Below, piece after piece: positions 53,875-62,501 of a DNA stretch of 64,000 nt. A program made the translations under genes and the position numbers. The stretch spans positions 62,001 through 126,000 of the forward strand of contig NZ_FOXW01000006.1 of the NCBI RefSeq assembly GCF_900115825.1, read 5' to 3'. The notes beneath the pieces were generated by a model. It searched no databases, was not told the DNA's origin, and saw only the letters and a list, made by a program, of their open reading frames with translations. This DNA comes from Desemzia incerta. GTDB lineage: Bacteria; Bacillota; Bacilli; Lactobacillales; Carnobacteriaceae. The number at the start of each line of letters is the position of its first letter. The stretch's first letter is position 1.

Positions 53875-54414
53875 ATGAAAAGAAAAATAAGTCTTAAATG
53901 GATTTTCTTGCTTTTAGTTTCAGCTTTAATTGTTGTACTATCAGTTTACTTACTACATCTAAGGTCTGTAAAATACGAAGGCAGACCGTTAACTATTGCT
54001 GTTATAGGAGATTTTCCAGAGATCAAAGAAGAACAAGTCAGTTTTGAGGAAATCACTTTTGATGATGTCATGAATAATGATTTCGATTCTTATGATGCCG
54101 TTTTTATCATGCCCGAAAATTTATCGCAAGCCAGTGAAATTCCGTATGCAAAAATTTACTTAGATTATCCTATTCCGTTCTTTTTTATAGAGGCTAACAA
54201 CCATATTCCATTTACAGAAGCAGATTTAGATTTTGACGATGATTCCTGGGAAGATTGGGAATGGACAACAGGAACGAGTTATGCCAGCGGATTCTATGCT
54301 GAGACTGCCGATAGTTCAACAGCTTGGGAATTTTATTTGTACGATGACGAAAATACAGATGAAAACATAAAAGCAGTCTATTCAGAAATATTCAGATCCA
54401 TTACAGAGCTATGA
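53875..54414 (+). CDS. Membrane-anchored acidic protein, unrecognised
   Basis: A 179-residue protein with one N-terminal helix (WIFLLLVSALIVVLSVYLL) and an extracellular acidic domain rich in Asp, Glu and Trp (DFDDDSWEDWEW). It has no lipobox. The first part of the outer domain (LTIAVIGDFPEIKEEQVSFE) has an alternating strand-like pattern. AGGAG precedes the ATG at 53875. Family not recognised. Confidence 0.65.
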   Translation: MKRKISLKWIFLLLVSALIVVLSVYLLHLRSVKYEGRPLTIAVIGDFPEIKEEQVSFEEITFDDVMNNDFDSYDAVFIMPENLSQASEIPYAKIYLDYPIPFFFIEANNHIPFTEADLDFDDDSWEDWEWTTGTSYASGFYAETADSSTAWEFYLYDDENTDENIKAVYSEIFRSITEL

Positions 54415-54445
54415 CAATACCCATTTAAATAATTGATTAACCTAT

Positions 54446-54483
54446 CAAAAACTCGAGGCTATTTTATAAGCCTCGAGTTTTTG
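54446..54483. terminator. Terminator after the anchored acidic protein gene
   Basis: AAACTCGAGGCT and AGCCTCGAGTTT arms, A-rich before and T5 after. Confidence 0.88.
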
Positions 54484-54500
54484 CATCATTTAACACGCAC

Positions 54501-54525
54501 AAAAGCGGGAAGCTGATGCTCCCCG
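54501..54525 (-). terminator. Terminator of gap
   Basis: AGCGGGGAGC and GCTTCCCGCT arms on the minus strand followed by TTTTG. Confidence 0.75.
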
Positions 54526-54540
54526 CTAAATCAAACCTAT

Positions 54541-55554
54541 TTATTTAATATTTGCAAAGTGTTCTAACGTTCCGACCATGTTGGCTACAAAACCGTACTC
54601 GTTGTCGTACCAAGCAACTGTTTTGACCAATTGGCCGCTTTCGCCATCTATAACTTTCGTTTGAGTTGCGTCAAAGATAGAACCAGCCGGCACTCCGATA
54701 ACATCTGAAGATACGATGTCATCTTCATTGTATAAGAATGCATCTGTTGCAGCTTCTTTCATTGCCGCATTGACTTCATCTACGGTTACTTTTGTATTCA
54801 ATACTGAGTACAACTCTGTCATCGAACCTGTAACGGTTGGGATACGGACAGCTGTACCATCAATTTTACCTTCCAATTCAGGAATAACTTTTCCTACTGC
54901 TTTAGCAGCACCTGTTGAAGCTGGAATCGCATTTTGCGCTCCGGCACGGTTTTTACGTCCGCCAGGTGAATCTTGAAGCGCTTGAGTTGCTGTATAGGCA
55001 TGAATCGTTGACATCAATGCACTATTGATACCGTATTTTTTGTTCAACACATTTGCCATCGGTGCCAAGCAGTTCGTTGTACAAGAAGCTGCAGAAACGA
55101 TTTGATCATCTGCATCCAACGAATCATGGTTAACTCCGTAAACAATGGTTTTCGTGTTGTCTACTTCTGCTCCGGCAGCTTTAACTGGCGCAGAGATCAA
55201 TACACGTTTGGCTCCTGCATCCAAGTGAGCTTGAGATTTTTTCGCTGAAGTATAGAAACCAGTACATTCTAGAACGATGTCGATACCTAAGTCGCCCCAA
55301 GGCAATTGGCTCGCATCTTTTTCTTCGTATGCTTTGATTTCTTTTCCATCCACAATAATCGCGTCGTTCCCTACTTCTACCTCATAAGGGAAGCGTCCTT
55401 GAGCAGTATCGTATTTTAGCAAATAAACTAAGTCGTCATTATCCGTCAAGTCATTGATCGCAACTACCTCTAACTCTGTGTCCATTTCCAACATCCGGCG
55501 CAACGCCAAACGTCCGATACGTCCAAATCCATTAATCGCTACTTTTATTGACAT
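54541..55554 (-). CDS. gap: Glyceraldehyde-3-phosphate dehydrogenase, type I
   Basis: A 337-residue glycolytic enzyme. The Rossmann start [17 protein letters not shown], the catalytic SCTTNCLAP, and the C-terminal WYDNEYGF are all present. Asp after the second strand (AINDLTD) indicates NAD preference. AAGGAGG precedes the ATG. It is solitary, without a pgk-tpi cluster or CggR beside it. Confidence 0.96.
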   Translation of the reverse strand: MSIKVAINGFGRIGRLALRRMLEMDTELEVVAINDLTDNDDLVYLLKYDTAQGRFPYEVEVGNDAIIVDGKEIKAYEEKDASQLPWGDLGIDIVLECTGFYTSAKKSQAHLDAGAKRVLISAPVKAAGAEVDNTKTIVYGVNHDSLDADDQIVSAASCTTNCLAPMANVLNKKYGINSALMSTIHAYTATQALQDSPGGRKNRAGAQNAIPASTGAAKAVGKVIPELEGKIDGTAVRIPTVTGSMTELYSVLNTKVTVDEVNAAMKEAATDAFLYNEDDIVSSDVIGVPAGSIFDATQTKVIDGESGQLVKTVAWYDNEYGFVANMVGTLEHFANIK

Positions 55555-55657
55555 GAATATTTCCTCCTTCTTTATTTGAATCTACTTTTATGGTAACGCT
55601 TATGAAGGAGAATTTCCAATTGTACGCATTAAAAAAGATAGACGCTCTCACAACAAA

Positions 55658-55696
55658 ACAGTACCTTGTATTCTCTATACGAAATCAAGGTACTGT
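55658..55696 (-). terminator. Terminator of amt
   Basis: ACAGTACCTTG and CAAGGTACTGT arms (11 bp) followed by TTTTGTTG on the minus strand. Confidence 0.7.
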
Positions 55697-55715
55697 CTCT
55701 AAAATCTTTCAATTA

Positions 55716-57479
55716 TTAAACAACCGTTTCTGCACTATCAGAGTAATCCAAAGCTGAAGAACCAGAATCACCCGTACTGATGCGGATCACATTTTCCACC
55801 TCATATACAAAAATCTTCCCATCTCCAACATGGCCCGTATAAAGAACCTTGCGTGCCGCTTCAACTACTCTTTCTACCGGAACACTGCTCACAATGATTT
55901 CTATGCGTGTTTTAGGCAGCAGGTTGGCATCCACTTCTGCTCCACGGTAATAAGTGGTGTGTCCCTTTTGTATCCCATAACCGTAAACATTTGTTACTGT
56001 CATTCCAGTAACACCGATTTTGTTCAGCTCATCTTTTAGTTCTTCAAATCGATCTTCATTAGCAATAATGTCGACTTTTGATATTTTTTCTTCTCCTGAA
56101 AGGGACCGTCCTAATTTCGGCAATTCAGGTTTTATTTCTGGGATCGTTTCTTCCGTATCAAAGTCTACATCCCCCAAGCCCATTCCAGCAAATGCCAGCT
56201 CTGCATCATTTGGTTGCTTATTGATTCCTCTAAATACAGGAACTTGGCCAAAAGGTACAGTAACAAAATCTCCGTAACTTGATTTTAAGCCATGTTCTGA
56301 GACGTCCATTCCGGCAATTTCCTCTTCTTTACTGACTCGCAGTCCAACCGTTTTATCAATCACAAGGAATGTAGCTGTCATCGTCACAGCCACCCACAAT
56401 GCAACTGCTGCAACTCCAAGTATTTGTACGCTAAGCAATTCAAAGTTTCCGCCATATAAAATTCCACCATCGACAGCGAATACGCCTACTAAAATCGTTC
56501 CTAAAGATCCCGCTATTCCATGAACTCCAAAAGCCCCAACCGGATCATCGATTTTTGCTTTATGTTCTATAAATTCTAAACCATAAACTAAAGCTATAGA
56601 AGAGAGTGCTCCGATCGCAACTGCTCCAATTGGCGAAACGACGGTACAACCAGCCGTGATTCCTACAAGACCAGCAAGCGAGCCGTTTAACGTCATTGAG
56701 ATGTCTGGTTTGCCGTATTTCATCCAAGTGATTGCCATAGCTACTAGCGTTGCGGTTGTTGCTGAAAGGTTTGTATTTAAAAAGATGGTTCCGATCAATG
56801 TCAACGTTTCATCTCCTGTAGCTGATACCGTTGACGCTCCATTAAAGCCAAACCAAGCAAACCAGAGAATGAACACTCCCAAAGCTCCCAGTGTTAAACT
56901 ATGACCAGGAATGGCACGTGCTTTTCCATCTTTGTCATATTTTCCAATACGAGCACCAAGTATTTTAGCTCCAATCAAAGCTGAGACGCCACCTACCATA
57001 TGAACTGCCGTTGAACCGGCAAAATCTATAAATCCTAATTCGGACAACCATCCTCCGCCCCAAATCCAGTGACCTGATACGGGGTAAACAATAGTTGAAA
57101 TGATCAACGTATAAATCAAATAAGAACTGAACTTTGTCCGCTCTGCCATTGCCCCTGAAACAATCGTAGCCGCAGTCGCAGCAAAGACTGTTTGAAACAT
57201 TAAAAACACATTTCCAGGAATCGTTGAATCGTAATTCCCTTGGACAAATAAATCAGGAGCTCCGATAAAACCTGCAATACTTGGTCCAAACATAATTCCA
57301 AAGCCAATGACCCAATACATCAAAGACCCCAATACAAAATCCAATAAGTTTTTCATAATGATATTCCCGGCATTTTTTGCCCGAGTAAACCCTGTCTCTA
57401 CCATTGCGAATCCCGCCTGCATAAAAAACACCAATACCGTCCCTACTAAAACCCATAGTGTATCTGTTGCTTCAAACAT
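55716..57479 (-). CDS. amt: Ammonium transporter fused to a PII signal domain
   Basis: A 587-residue fusion. Residues about 1-405 form an Amt channel of eleven helices (VETGFTRAKNAGNI near the start, and the pore-lining pattern HGIAGSLGTILVGVF). A linker of about 60 residues joins a C-terminal PII domain (about 465-570) with the T-loop YGIQKGHTTYYRGAEVD and the end motif GHVGDGKIFVYEVE. PII normally blocks Amt when nitrogen is ample; here it is tethered to the channel. The Tyr of the T-loop is kept. The gene is preceded by a GlnR box inside its promoter. Confidence 0.93.
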   Translation of the reverse strand: MFEATDTLWVLVGTVLVFFMQAGFAMVETGFTRAKNAGNIIMKNLLDFVLGSLMYWVIGFGIMFGPSIAGFIGAPDLFVQGNYDSTIPGNVFLMFQTVFAATAATIVSGAMAERTKFSSYLIYTLIISTIVYPVSGHWIWGGGWLSELGFIDFAGSTAVHMVGGVSALIGAKILGARIGKYDKDGKARAIPGHSLTLGALGVFILWFAWFGFNGASTVSATGDETLTLIGTIFLNTNLSATTATLVAMAITWMKYGKPDISMTLNGSLAGLVGITAGCTVVSPIGAVAIGALSSIALVYGLEFIEHKAKIDDPVGAFGVHGIAGSLGTILVGVFAVDGGILYGGNFELLSVQILGVAAVALWVAVTMTATFLVIDKTVGLRVSKEEEIAGMDVSEHGLKSSYGDFVTVPFGQVPVFRGINKQPNDAELAFAGMGLGDVDFDTEETIPEIKPELPKLGRSLSGEEKISKVDIIANEDRFEELKDELNKIGVTGMTVTNVYGYGIQKGHTTYYRGAEVDANLLPKTRIEIIVSSVPVERVVEAARKVLYTGHVGDGKIFVYEVENVIRISTGDSGSSALDYSDSAETVV

Positions 57480-57508
57480 CTTTAACTCCTCCTTTTGACC
57501 AGCTATTT

Positions 57509-57537
57509 TTATAACATGTTATAAAAACTAACATCAA
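57509..57537 (-). promoter_or_regulatory. amt promoter with GlnR/TnrA box
   Basis: TTGATG (57537-57532), 17 bp and TTATAA (57514-57509) form the promoter on the minus strand. TGTTAGTTTTTATAACA (57533-57517) is an exact TGTNA-N7-TNACA box and lies within the promoter core, so GlnR should repress here. Confidence 0.75.
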
Positions 57538-57540
57538 ATA

Positions 57541-57841
57541 ACGAAGGTTGCAACACATTTCATTCGATTTATCAAAATAATTTCCTAAACCTTACTTTGC
57601 ATGTCAGAACACCTAACATCAAATATGGTATATATTTGTATTTCGATATAAAAATTAATAAAAAACCTTTTATAAATAGTCTTTATAAATTATAAACTAA
57701 ACACTTTTATATATTGGTATATACTATAAAATGTTTATAAAAAACTTATAATTCATTAACCAAACTAACGAACGATATTATAAAAACAAATCATTATGTA
57801 CGTACTTTTCTCATCTAATCTCTTTTTCAATTAAAACAAAC
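57541..57841. other. Very AT-rich gap upstream of amt
   Basis: About 300 bp, roughly 80 percent or more A+T, with many TATAAA-like words. I see no gene, RNA or clear repeat in it. It may carry UP-element or bent DNA, but nothing specific. Confidence 0.4.
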
Positions 57842-57890
57842 AAAAAAACAGCACATACCCTTTTTCACTAAGGATATGCACTATTTTTAT
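57842..57890 (-). terminator. Terminator of the glutamine-type ABC operon
   Basis: AGTGCATATCC and GGGTATGTGCT arms (with mismatches) followed by T7 on the minus strand. Confidence 0.7.
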
Positions 57891-57904
57891 TCATGGTAGA
57901 TCCA

Positions 57905-58564
57905 TCACACATTTTCTGAATTTCTGCTATGCCAAGTTCTGACTAAAACAGACAAGGTAAAACAAATCAAGAAATACACTACAGCTAAGAAAGCATAGAT
58001 CATAAAAACTTCTGAGGTTTTAGTGACTTTCCCTAAAATCACTTGTCCGCTTCGAGTGAACTCCATGATTCCCAACCCTGCAAGGAATGAGGTATCTTTG
58101 ATGGTCGTAATCACTTGCGACAACAAAGACGGAATGATTTTTTTGAACGTTTGCGGCAAAATAATGTACCACAAAGTTTGGAAGAATGAGAATCCTTGAG
58201 AGTGAGCCGCTTCAAATTGTCCTTTTGGAATCGCGTTTAATCCCCCGCGAACGATTTCAGCTACTACTGCAGCAGTATATAGGAATAAAGCAAACGACCC
58301 TTTCAATAAGATCGTACTTCCTGGAATCAAGAAGGCGCAACCCAGCATCCACAGCAGCAACGGTGTATTACGAAACAACTCGATATAAAATCCGGCTAAT
58401 TTGCCGAAGATTTTTCTTTCATAGTTCCGCACTAATCCTAAAAGAGTTCCGAATAGGATGGAAAGAATGACCACTCCTAAAGAAATCAGTAAAGACGTTT
58501 TTAGACCGTCCAATAGAAAAAGAACATTAGGCTGAGTAAAAACGGTTTTTAGAGACTCGATCAT
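57905..58564 (-). CDS. Amino acid ABC transporter permease
   Basis: A 219-residue HisM-type permease. The ATPase-docking motif is GGLNAIPKGQFEAAHSQGFS. Five membrane helices. It overlaps the upstream permease gene by 4 bp; the two are the channel pair of one importer, probably for glutamine, glutamate or related amino acids. Confidence 0.9.
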   Translation of the reverse strand: MIESLKTVFTQPNVLFLLDGLKTSLLISLGVVILSILFGTLLGLVRNYERKIFGKLAGFYIELFRNTPLLLWMLGCAFLIPGSTILLKGSFALFLYTAAVVAEIVRGGLNAIPKGQFEAAHSQGFSFFQTLWYIILPQTFKKIIPSLLSQVITTIKDTSFLAGLGIMEFTRSGQVILGKVTKTSEVFMIYAFLAVVYFLICFTLSVLVRTWHSRNSENV

Positions 58565-59271
58565 TCCATCACCTCCGGAATATCCACTACTACGGAATCA
58601 TTTTTCTTCAATTTCTCTTCGTATTTCCGCGAGAAAGTAGCCAGCGGGAAGCACAATAAGAAATACAGCAGCCCCGCTATAACATAAGCCGGTCCATAAT
58701 TTAACGAATAAGACGCATAAGAGTCAGCTGCATACATCAAATCTGCTCCAGCGATGATCGCCAATACAGATGTGTTTTTGATCAAATTGACCGCCTGGTT
58801 CGTTAATGGCGGCAAAATACTTTTCACCATTTGCGGCAAGATGATATAGCGCATGGTTTGCGCGTAATTGAAACCTTGAGAATAGGCGGCCTCATGCTGA
58901 CCTTTTGGCATGGATAAAATACCGGCCCGCACGACTTCTCCTACATAAGCTCCATGATACAGCCCAACACCTACTACCCCAATAGTGAATTCACTCAATA
59001 CTAAACCAGCCATAGCCAACCCGTTGTACATAAAGAAAATCTGAATGACCAGCGGGATATTTTGGAAAATCTCCACGTACACCCGCGCAATAGAACGCGG
59101 CAGCCAGCTTTGAGCTGTGGAGAGAATACCAACGAATACCCCTATCACTAAAGACAGCAGCAAGGCTAAAACAGCGATTTGAAGCGTCCTAAAAAAACCA
59201 GCCCCAATACTGTCAAAGTTTTGAAACAGAGCCTCCCATCTCCAAAGAGCGAACGGATTTGTACTGTTCAT
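58561..59271 (-). CDS. Amino acid ABC transporter permease
   Basis: A 236-residue permease of the same family, with the EAA loop AGILSMPKGQHEAAYSQGF and five membrane helices. Its first base is shared with the last base of the binding-protein gene, implying coupled translation. Confidence 0.9.
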   Translation of the reverse strand: MNSTNPFALWRWEALFQNFDSIGAGFFRTLQIAVLALLLSLVIGVFVGILSTAQSWLPRSIARVYVEIFQNIPLVIQIFFMYNGLAMAGLVLSEFTIGVVGVGLYHGAYVGEVVRAGILSMPKGQHEAAYSQGFNYAQTMRYIILPQMVKSILPPLTNQAVNLIKNTSVLAIIAGADLMYAADSYASYSLNYGPAYVIAGLLYFLLCFPLATFSRKYEEKLKKNDSVVVDIPEVME

Positions 59272-60089
59272 TATTCATTCAGTCCCCACTCTGAAACCAA
59301 TCCATCAAGAGTACCATCTTCTCCCCATGTAGTGATCAACTCATTTACGTGCTCTGCTAACTCTGTATTAGATTTCTTCGTCGCAATTCCATAATCTTGA
59401 GTAGCAAAACGGTCTGGCAAGATCACAGTAGAATCATCCAAGTAACCAGCCAAGATCGATCTGTCCACACTAAACGCATCTACACGACCAGAATCTAAAG
59501 CCGCTTTGATTTCTGGATAAGTTGCGTATTCTGAAAAGTCCATTGTGATATCGTATTGTTCAGCTTCTGCTTTAATAGCATCGGCTGTTGTTGAACTTTG
59601 CGATACTCCGATAGTTGCTCCATCCATATCTTTCAAACCTTCATAATTTTTATCTTTTTTGACCAGCAAACCGACTGCGTCTTCATAATAAGCGTCAGTA
59701 AAATTGTAAGTTTCTTTTCGTTCATCGGTTACGGTAAAGGTAGCGATGATCATATCAACTTCACCGTTATCTAATAATGGACCACGTGTTTTTGCTGTAA
59801 CTGGCGTCAATTCGATAGCGTCTGGATCGCCTAAAATATCTTCGGCTAATTTCTTCGCAATATCGATTTCAAAACCTTCGATTTCTCCGGTCTCGGTATT
59901 TTTCAAACCAAAGTTTGGAACGTCTTCTTTGACTCCTACTTTCAATACGCCTGCATCTTTGATGGATTCAATGGTAACTTGATCCGCGCCGCTTGTCGGC
60001 TCAGTCGCTGAACCTTCATCTGACGAACAAGCTCCTAAAAACAACAAACTGGACAACATCAATGCAGCGAATAGATTTCTTTTTTTCAT
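59271..60089 (-). CDS. Amino acid ABC transporter substrate-binding lipoprotein
   Basis: A 272-residue family 3 binding protein. Signal peptide with lipobox FLGAC (Cys21). Ligand-site elements: DVPNFGLKNTETGEIEGFEIDIAKKLAEDI, GEVDMIIATFTVTDERK and the RVDAFSVD segment. It resembles glutamine/glutamate/aspartate binding proteins; the exact ligand is not fixed by sequence alone. Confidence 0.92.
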   Translation of the reverse strand: MKKRNLFAALMLSSLLFLGACSSDEGSATEPTSGADQVTIESIKDAGVLKVGVKEDVPNFGLKNTETGEIEGFEIDIAKKLAEDILGDPDAIELTPVTAKTRGPLLDNGEVDMIIATFTVTDERKETYNFTDAYYEDAVGLLVKKDKNYEGLKDMDGATIGVSQSSTTADAIKAEAEQYDITMDFSEYATYPEIKAALDSGRVDAFSVDRSILAGYLDDSTVILPDRFATQDYGIATKKSNTELAEHVNELITTWGEDGTLDGLVSEWGLNE

Positions 60090-60124
60090 CTCTTTTTCCC
60101 CCTAATTAGTTGATTATCCCTTTT

Positions 60125-60847
60125 TTATCGTAAAATTTTACTTAAAAATTCTTTCGTTCGTTCATGAGTCGGATTATCGAAGAAATGTTCCGGAGTCCCT
60201 ACTTCCAAAATCGTTCCTTCATCCATAAAAATAACTCGGTCTGCTACTTGCCTTGCAAAGCCCATTTCGTGTGTCACGACGACCATCGTAATATTCATAC
60301 TCGATAGTTGGATCATAACGTCCAGTACTTCTTGCACCGTTTCCGGATCCAAAGCTGATGTCGGTTCATCGAATAAAATGATTTTCGTTTCTGAACAAAG
60401 GGATCTCGCGATAGCGACCCTTTGCTGTTGTCCACCTGATAAAGTGGACGGATAAACATTGGCTTTCTCTCTCAGCCCTACGATATCTAAATACTTATAG
60501 GCTGTTTCTTCTGCTTCTTTTTTAGATTTTTTTTGCAGCTTTATTGGACCAATCGTCAGATTTTCCAACACCGTCATATGCGGATAGAGGTTGAACTGTT
60601 GAAAAACCATTGCAGAAGAATTGCGTACAACTTCTAATTTGTTTTTTGCAGTCACTTGTTTGCCTTCAATAAAAACTTCTCCTGATGTCGGTTCCTCAAG
60701 GAAGTTCATACATCGTACAGTCGTACTTTTACCAGAACCCGAAGGCCCGATAATAACGATTTTCTCCCCTTCCGCCACCTCTAGATTGATATCTTTCAGT
60801 ACATGGTGGTCTCCAAAATATTTATTTACATTTTGCAGCTTAATCAA
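60125..60847 (-). CDS. glnQ: Amino acid ABC transporter ATP-binding protein, GlnQ type
   Basis: A 240-residue ATPase with Walker [10 protein letters not shown], signature LSGGQQQR and Walker [13 protein letters not shown], closely fitting GlnQ. The start is TTG at 60847; AAGGAG lies 11 nt upstream, and GAGG 5 nt upstream. First gene of the four-gene importer operon. Confidence 0.93.
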   Translation of the reverse strand: MIKLQNVNKYFGDHHVLKDINLEVAEGEKIVIIGPSGSGKSTTVRCMNFLEEPTSGEVFIEGKQVTAKNKLEVVRNSSAMVFQQFNLYPHMTVLENLTIGPIKLQKKSKKEAEETAYKYLDIVGLREKANVYPSTLSGGQQQRVAIARSLCSETKIILFDEPTSALDPETVQEVLDVMIQLSSMNITMVVVTHEMGFARQVADRVIFMDEGTILEVGTPEHFFDNPTHERTKEFLSKILR

Positions 60848-60931
60848 CGTTGCCTCATCTCCTTTTGCAAAAAATTATGAACATTTCATTATTTTGAAGT
60901 ATTCACGCACTATTCTCTAGTACAAATTAAA

Positions 60932-60996
60932 ATTATAATGATGTTTAGATTAGAAAACAATTAAAATATGCAATATTTATGTAATGTTATCTTACA
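60932..60996 (-). promoter_or_regulatory. glnQ operon promoter and upstream GlnR/TnrA box
   Basis: TTGTTT (60960-60955), 17 bp and TATAAT (60937-60932) on the minus strand. TGTAAGATAACATTACA (60996-60980) is an exact TGTNA-N7-TNACA box about 20 bp upstream of the -35, near -63. The remaining gap to 61226 is AT-rich with no gene seen. Confidence 0.7.
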
Positions 60997-61226
60997 TGAA
61001 AATGATAGTTAGTATTTTTTACGTCTCAAAAGCTTATTCTAAAGCCACTTTCCGAAATTAGAGAACGTTCATTATTTTGTCATTAATTAGCAAAAACCTT
61101 TTTTATTTTGAGAGAGAAGCTTTTTTAAAATACGGTGATATACTACAAAATCTAATAACTGTTTATTACCTGAATAATTCATACTTTTTATAAACTACCA
61201 AATTTTATAATTATCTGTTTAGTTTT

Positions 61227-62228
61227 ATGCTCAATGGTTCTTTTTCTCAAAAATATTTTTCTCCTGAATTAGATAAATTAAATGATACTGAACGTAAAAT
61301 TTATGAATTAATTTTACTTAGAACAATTGCTATTTTTGAGAAGCCTTATCGCTATGAAGAAACAACTATTTTAACCAATGCGAATGGTATTGAGTTTAAA
61401 ACTACTGGAAAAGTGGAATTAGACAAAGGATTTAAACGTATTTTATCAGATAGTAAAGAAGATAAAGATGATAAGGAAGTATTACCAGCAGTCGCTAAAA
61501 GCGATACAGTTACCGCTAATTTTGAAACAAAACAAGGCGAAACAAAGCCACCAAAACCTTACACCGAAGGTACACTTTTAACAGCAATGAAGAATGTCGG
61601 AAGAACGTTAGAAGAAGAAAATGAACAAGATATATTGAAAGAAACAGAAGGTATCGGTACAGAAGCGACAAGAGCTAGTATAATCGAAAATATCAAAAAC
61701 AAAGGCTATATTCGATTAAATAAAAAATATTTAGAAGTAACCGAAAAAGGAATCACTTTATGTGAAATCATTAAAGATGACCCTATCGCAAACGCTTCAA
61801 TGACAGCACAATGGGAAAAATATTTAAACAAAATAAAAGAAGAACAAGGTACACAGGAAGCCTTTATTGATAGTATTGGACGATTTATTGAACATACGAT
61901 TAATACTGTACCTGATAATTTCAAAAATAGTGATATTCAAGTTCATGCAAAAAAAAAAATGGACGACAAAATGATTGGCACTTGTCCTAAATGCCAACAT
62001 CATATTGTAGATAAAGGGAAATTTTTGGGGTGTGATAATTATCCTGAATGTAAGTTTACTTTACCAAAAAAATGGAGTGGTAAAACGATACCTAAAAAGA
62101 ATATCCAAGAATTGCTGGAGAAAGGTACTACATCAGAAATTAAAGGGTTTAAAAGTAAAAAGGGTAAGAACTTTAATGCTAAATTGAAAATTGTTGAAAA
62201 TAGGGTAACTTTTGACTTTGACAAATAA
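61227..62228 (+). pseudogene. Topoisomerase III C-terminal fragment (TopB-like)
   Basis: A 333-residue open frame that corresponds to the C-terminal half of a type IA topoisomerase: ERKIYELILLRTIAIF, the gate-region block EGTLLTAMKNVGRTLEEE and GIGTEATRASIIENI, and a C-terminal zinc finger (CPKC...GCDNYPEC). The Toprim domain and the active-site Tyr region that should precede it are absent, and the ATG lacks a ribosome binding site. It is a truncated remnant of a mobile-element or plasmid-type TopB. The frame is otherwise intact. Confidence 0.75.
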
Positions 62229-62335
62229 AATAGACGCTGACAGGACGATTTAGAGCCATTTTAAAAGGATTAGGTGGTCAATTATGTATATCTGACCTAC
62301 AAATAAAAAGATTAAAACAATAAAACAAAAGGAAA

Positions 62336-62484
62336 GAGGCTGGGACAAAACTACTTTTGCGAAAAAAGTAGTCCCACTTTCGTTTATTTTTATAAAGATA
62401 TAGAAAAATACACTCCCACTACTGAACAAAAAAGTTCATAGTTTTGGGAGTGTATTTTTTTGAGAGACCTTTTGTCCCAGCCCC
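62336..62484. repeat. Composite inverted-repeat element bounded by GGCTGGGACAAAA
   Basis: Outer arms GGCTGGGACAAAA (62338-62350) and TTTTGTCCCAGCC (62470-62482) enclose two further hairpins: one from ACTACTTTT and AAAAAGTAGT, and one from AATACACTCCCA with TGGGAGTGTATT followed by T residues (about 62405-62460). The whole element is about 150 bp. Similar GGGACAAAA-bounded hairpins occur in intergenic DNA of enterococci and relatives. It also serves as a terminator zone between the topoisomerase fragment and hsdR. Confidence 0.75.
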
Positions 62485-62501
62485 TTCTTTGTTATTCATT
62501 T

